64,000 bases of DNA. Source: Epithemia pelagica. Its lineage: Eukaryota > Bacillariophyta > Bacillariophyceae > Surirellales > Surirellaceae. The stretch's first letter is position 1, and each line of letters starts with the position of its first letter. The position numbers and the translations under genes are program-made. Shown here piece by piece: positions 60,425-64,000 of this stretch. The notes below the pieces were generated by a model that worked only from the letters and a program-made list of their open reading frames with translations, ran no database searches and had not been told where the DNA came from. The stretch lies in assembly GCA_946965045.2 (NCBI GenBank), contig OX337237.1, forward strand, positions 2,480,001-2,544,000, written 5' to 3'.

Positions 60425-63400
60425 TCAATAGTGGTAGCCGTATCCATGGCTACCGCCATGGTAACGCGAACCACGATGATGGTGATGATGATGATGATGT
60501 GGAGGTGGTGGAGTGTATCCACCACCACGGTGGTGGATGTGGTCACGGTAGTACGGTGGGGGTGGTGGCGATGGAGTGTACGGGCGGTGGTGGTATCCTC
60601 GGGAAGAATGGTGGTGGGAATGATGATGAGGATGATATGGCGGCGAGTCGGATGGTGGTGGAGGTGGGGAGTACCAGTTGTTGCGATGATAAGCAACACG
60701 ATGGTGCTCCTCCACACGACAATCAACCCCGCGGTCTCGACTACCGTCATTGCGATGATATCCACCGTGATGATTCTGAGAGGGATTGTGGTGGCTGGTG
60801 TGGTGTTCCGTCGGAACAAGGGCCGTTGACGATGGCACATTTGTGGGTGGTGGTGGCAGTTCCGTGGTCGCAATGGTTGGTGGTGGTGGAGGTGGTTGCG
60901 ACGTTGATGTGGTCGCAATGGCTAATGGAGCTGCAGCGGATACCGTTGGTTCCGTGGTCGCAATGGTTGGTGGTGGTGGTGGTGGTGGCTGTTGCTCAGT
61001 CGTTGCTGTTGGGTGTGGATGCGTGGCCGTAACAGTAGATGGCAGTGGAGGTTGTTTCATGGCTGTTACGGTGGTTGTTGTTGGTGCTTGGACTGTTGCA
61101 CTGTTTGGAGGTGGTGCATGTTGGTCCATTGTTGACGTAGCTGGTGGTGGTTGCACGGCCACCGTGGTTGTTGTTGTTGGTGGTGGTGGTACAACGACTG
61201 GTGGTGGCGGTTGTGGCGCTTCATGCTCGACTGGAGGTGGTGGAGGAGGCTTTGAAGAAGCCACTGGAGTGGACGAAGGTGATGAAACAGGGAATGGCAG
61301 TGAGAACATATAAAGCAACAATCAAACAAAACAAAACAAAACAATCTACGTACCAACGATGGTAGAGGGCGGAGAAGTTTTCTTTTTCTTTTGACATCGG
61401 GAAAGAACTTCAAGCATGCCATCCGATGAAGATGACGATGATGATGAGTCCGCGATCGACTTACTCTTCTTCTTCTTCTTCTTGCGTTTTTTCTTGGATT
61501 TGGTGTCTGTGGTCAAGAGAAGACGGAATGAGATCGATGCAACCAAGAAAACAACAAAGCAACAATCAACTTACCATGGGTTTGCGACTTGGACGACTTG
61601 GATGGTTTGTCGTCCAAGAGACGAAGGATTCGCGCCAATGAATCCTCGTCTTCGATGGACGAATCGTCATTCTGTTTCTTGGCAGCCTTGAGCTGCTGCA
61701 ACGCCTTGCGACGGCGAATCTTCTTCTTGGCCTTTTTCATAAAGGCCTCAATGTCGGTGGAGGACGACGACGAGGACGAGGGGGATGAAGCGGTTTTTGA
61801 CTCTTTCTTCTTGGATCCCTTCTCATCTAAACATAATAGCAGAGTGGTTAGTAACAAAGTATAAAGAGTGATTCATGCAATGAGTCTACGTACCATTCTT
61901 CGTGTTTTCTTTGTCGGCCTCGTCGCTCTTTTCGGGTGGACGGTACCAGTTGGCCGTGACGGTCCGAACATGATTTTCTTTCGAGACGTCCTGGTACAGT
62001 ACGTTGACCTCACTTGACTTGTGACGGGCGAAGGAGTTCGACGACTTCTGTGGTACTCCACAGTTGGCAACGTTCGAGATTCCGGTGCGTCGGCCGGTCC
62101 GGAACGTCACCTTCTCGGCGTTGTCAAACTTGCAACGAATGGCAAGTTGACGGGCATTCCTCAACGGCCAGTTCACGCCCAATCTACCCGCACACTTGAA
62201 GCCAGATCCATCCGCGTCATTCTGTGAAGTCTCGGGGACGAGCTCAGTCCAACCGAGGTGCTTCGCACCATCCTTGCGGGCCTTGAGGTGTTTTGCGGGT
62301 ATCTGCTCTAGAAACAGCAGACCCTGCCATCCTGGCGGGTGCGCCACTTTCATGATGTGCAAGAGGATCTTGTACGTCGCAAACTTATCATCTGGGTTGT
62401 CGATGATCATGTGCGACGAGTCTTGTGTATCGTTGGCGACTCGATCAAAGGCGAGATTGTTCGTCGCGAGGTGCGACGATTTCTCAAGCACAGATTCTTT
62501 GAGAATAATCGCGGGAAGCCCAGCCAACATTCCGTACGATTTGTCAAGACACGCCTTGAAAATTAAATCGGATACTTTAAGTAGTCTTATCTGGAGACAA
62601 CATGCAACAACCAAACTGTTAGACAACAGCAGCAACAACAACGGCGACAATCAACAAATACAACAACAACAAACAACAACTTACTTCTGGGCCGCGGAGA
62701 CCGAAGTCTCGGGAAGTCTTGTAGACTCCCATGCTCAAAGCCGTGGAATACTCGCCGTCTTCGAACGGCCGAAGCTCCGGCTCGCATGTCCGCATCTTTT
62801 CTTCGTCGTCGAATGCCGTTGGTGCACGATTGGGTAGGCGGCCAAATTCGGGTCGGACGAGGGCTGCCTTGTTCCAAATGTCGGCAAGGTAGGCATGGTA
62901 ATTGCCAAGCCCATGTTTGAGATCACTTTGAGCGATCACGATCCCGTGTGTTTTAAGAAGAGCAAAGAGATGGTTCAGCATCTTCATTGTTGTGTTGGGC
63001 TGGAAGAAAAACTTGGGGTCCTCCACTGAATCCGTTTCCATATTGAAACCCCGCATTCGATGGTTCACGAGAAAAACCATTACGCAACTATTCAACAATG
63101 TCAATTTCGATGGAGTCTTCACTCCGCGGAGAGCAAGAAAGAGGAGCGGCGTTGGTGTATCTCCACCCGACAGTTCATCGATATCTTCGACGATTTCAAG
63201 AAGAAAGTGCATCTCGTGATGCTTTTGAAGACACTCCAAAAATTTGTTGACGGAGGCGGCCTTTTCTTTGTCGTAGGAAGCCTTGCATCCGGTAAGGTCT
63301 CGGATGGTGAAGGTACTGTTCCCGTAGATGGTGGGAGAGAGGCGACAATACTGGCTCCAGGCGGCCAACGAACGTGCACGAGAAGAGTTCATGGTGGGCG

Positions 63401-63912
63401 GGTTGAAGGTGACCTCACCAATCCGCATGGAGCCCTTTTCGGCATCCCATGTCAGATGCTTCCGTTTGACCAAAGCTTGGGATACAAGCTTGGTATCCAC
63501 TTTGCAAGATTCCACAACCGTTGCGGCGTTGAGAAGGGCGTCGTTGGCGCCATTGGGAAGATCGAGACCTTCGATCTGGTGACGACGGGAAGAAGGATCA
63601 GGCCTCGCAACATTGCTGAAGGGAAAAAGGAAACATGGTGGTTAGAATGAGACAGATAAGAATAGAAACAAAACATACTGTCACTTACTTTGATTGCTCT
63701 GTAGCTTGGATGTTGTCTTGTTGTTGTGGTTGTCGACGAGGATTTCGGGAAGGAGGAAGGTTCACTTCCGTTAATGGCGGACGATTGGCACGGTTGTTGG
63801 GTGGGCGGCCGGGATTTCGGTACGGGTTCACGTTATTGGTTGAGTTTGTGGCGTCCACATTGTTTCTTGCGGCCGCCCGCTCCAGTTGGCGGCGAGATTG
63901 TCGAGTCGCCAT
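60425..63912 (-). CDS. Crypton/DUF3504-like tyrosine recombinase with Lys- and Pro/His-rich tail
   Basis: Six exons: 63912-63689, 63615-62685, 62590-61894, 61826-61575, 61506-61354 and 61263-60425. The introns are 67-94 nt with GT...AG borders and all phases fit (1,031 residues). Residues 1-90 are Asn/Pro/Arg-rich. The YR-like core spans exons 2-3: DFGLRGPE at the exon 2/3 joint (about 378-385, first Arg), FRTGRRTGISNVANCGV (about 548-564; R-x-x-R in place of H-x-x-R), SFARHKSSEVNVLYQD (His 575, candidate nucleophile Tyr 584). The nine-residue His-to-Tyr spacing is normal for the family. Exons 4-5 encode Lys-rich, nuclear-signal-like helices with Ser runs; exon 6 encodes Pro/Thr-rich sequence ending in His/Gly/Tyr-rich repeats. 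It is either a Crypton element with introns or a domesticated host gene. Element ends were not found. Confidence 0.6.
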
Positions 63913-64000
63913 GGTCAGGCTGTGAAACGACGATGAAAAAACGATGCACAATGAAAAATGAGGGTGAGGAAAGTGAAGACGGTGACACTTGCGAGAAAGT
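63913..64000. other. Upstream of the six-exon gene
   Basis: 88 bp to the window edge, presumably 5' UTR or promoter of the YR-like gene. No repeat is seen. Confidence 0.4.

Noticed and set aside
60786-61313. Plus-strand Gly/Val-rich protein
   Set aside because: It is the antisense of the Pro/Thr-rich sixth exon of the YR-like gene, and such composition follows from CCA/ACC repeats.

Overview
The window looks like nuclear DNA of a pennate diatom; the genus is not proved here. The signs are short spliceosomal introns (61 to 264 nt, often with GTACGT or GTAAGT donors), plastid presequences of the signal-peptide plus Phe type (CtpA, DapA and the Rieske oxygenases), helicase-associated (HA) repeats, and very frequent Thr/Gln/Asp/His runs inside proteins.

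Region 1 (1-16.6 kb) is a nested mobile-element complex between a glutathione S-transferase gene (357-1031, minus) and a UFD1/UBX gene (16567-18234, plus). A Crypton-like tyrosine recombinase (YR) sits in an inverted duplication. The left arm is 1646-3606; the right arm is 16588-15550 continued at 6519-5616. Each arm also carries the promoter and first codons of the UFD1/UBX gene. A 9-kb YR retrotransposon with split direct repeats (A1-ORF1-ORF2-ORF3-B1-A2-B2, minus strand, 6518-15549) interrupts the right arm. The left arm preserves the empty target site, so the junctions can be read to the base. A 1,040-bp segment with 75-bp terminal inverted repeats (3607-4646), holding 179-bp tandem units that look like exon plus intron, separates the arms.

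Region 2 (16.6-29 kb) holds UFD1/UBX, a fused fumarylacetoacetase-maleylacetoacetate isomerase (last two steps of tyrosine breakdown), a duplicated hypothetical locus, a two-exon thylakoid-type C-terminal processing protease and a hypothetical membrane protein. Region 3 (29-43.5 kb) holds a long near-perfect hairpin, a frameshifted fucosyltransferase-like gene, plastid dihydrodipicolinate synthase, an AIG1-like GTPase with a signal peptide, an HA-repeat protein, the PP2A leucine carboxyl methyltransferase, an unrecognised coiled-coil protein and remnants that may come from a PD-(D/E)XK nuclease family.

Region 4 (43.9-64 kb) starts with a 1,154-residue Use1-like SNARE with a giant acidic repeat domain and C-terminal ankyrin repeats. 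Next come two tandem PAO-like Rieske oxygenases (one clearly dead, one with a single frameshift), a divergent pair of Golgi-type enzymes (fucosyltransferase-like and sulfotransferase), a three-exon Fic protein, a sulfotransferase remnant, and a six-exon gene whose centre reads as a second, Crypton/DUF3504-like YR with a Lys-rich and Pro/His-rich tail. Three unrelated-looking YR systems therefore lie in 64 kb. All functional calls come from reading motifs by eye; no database search was run.
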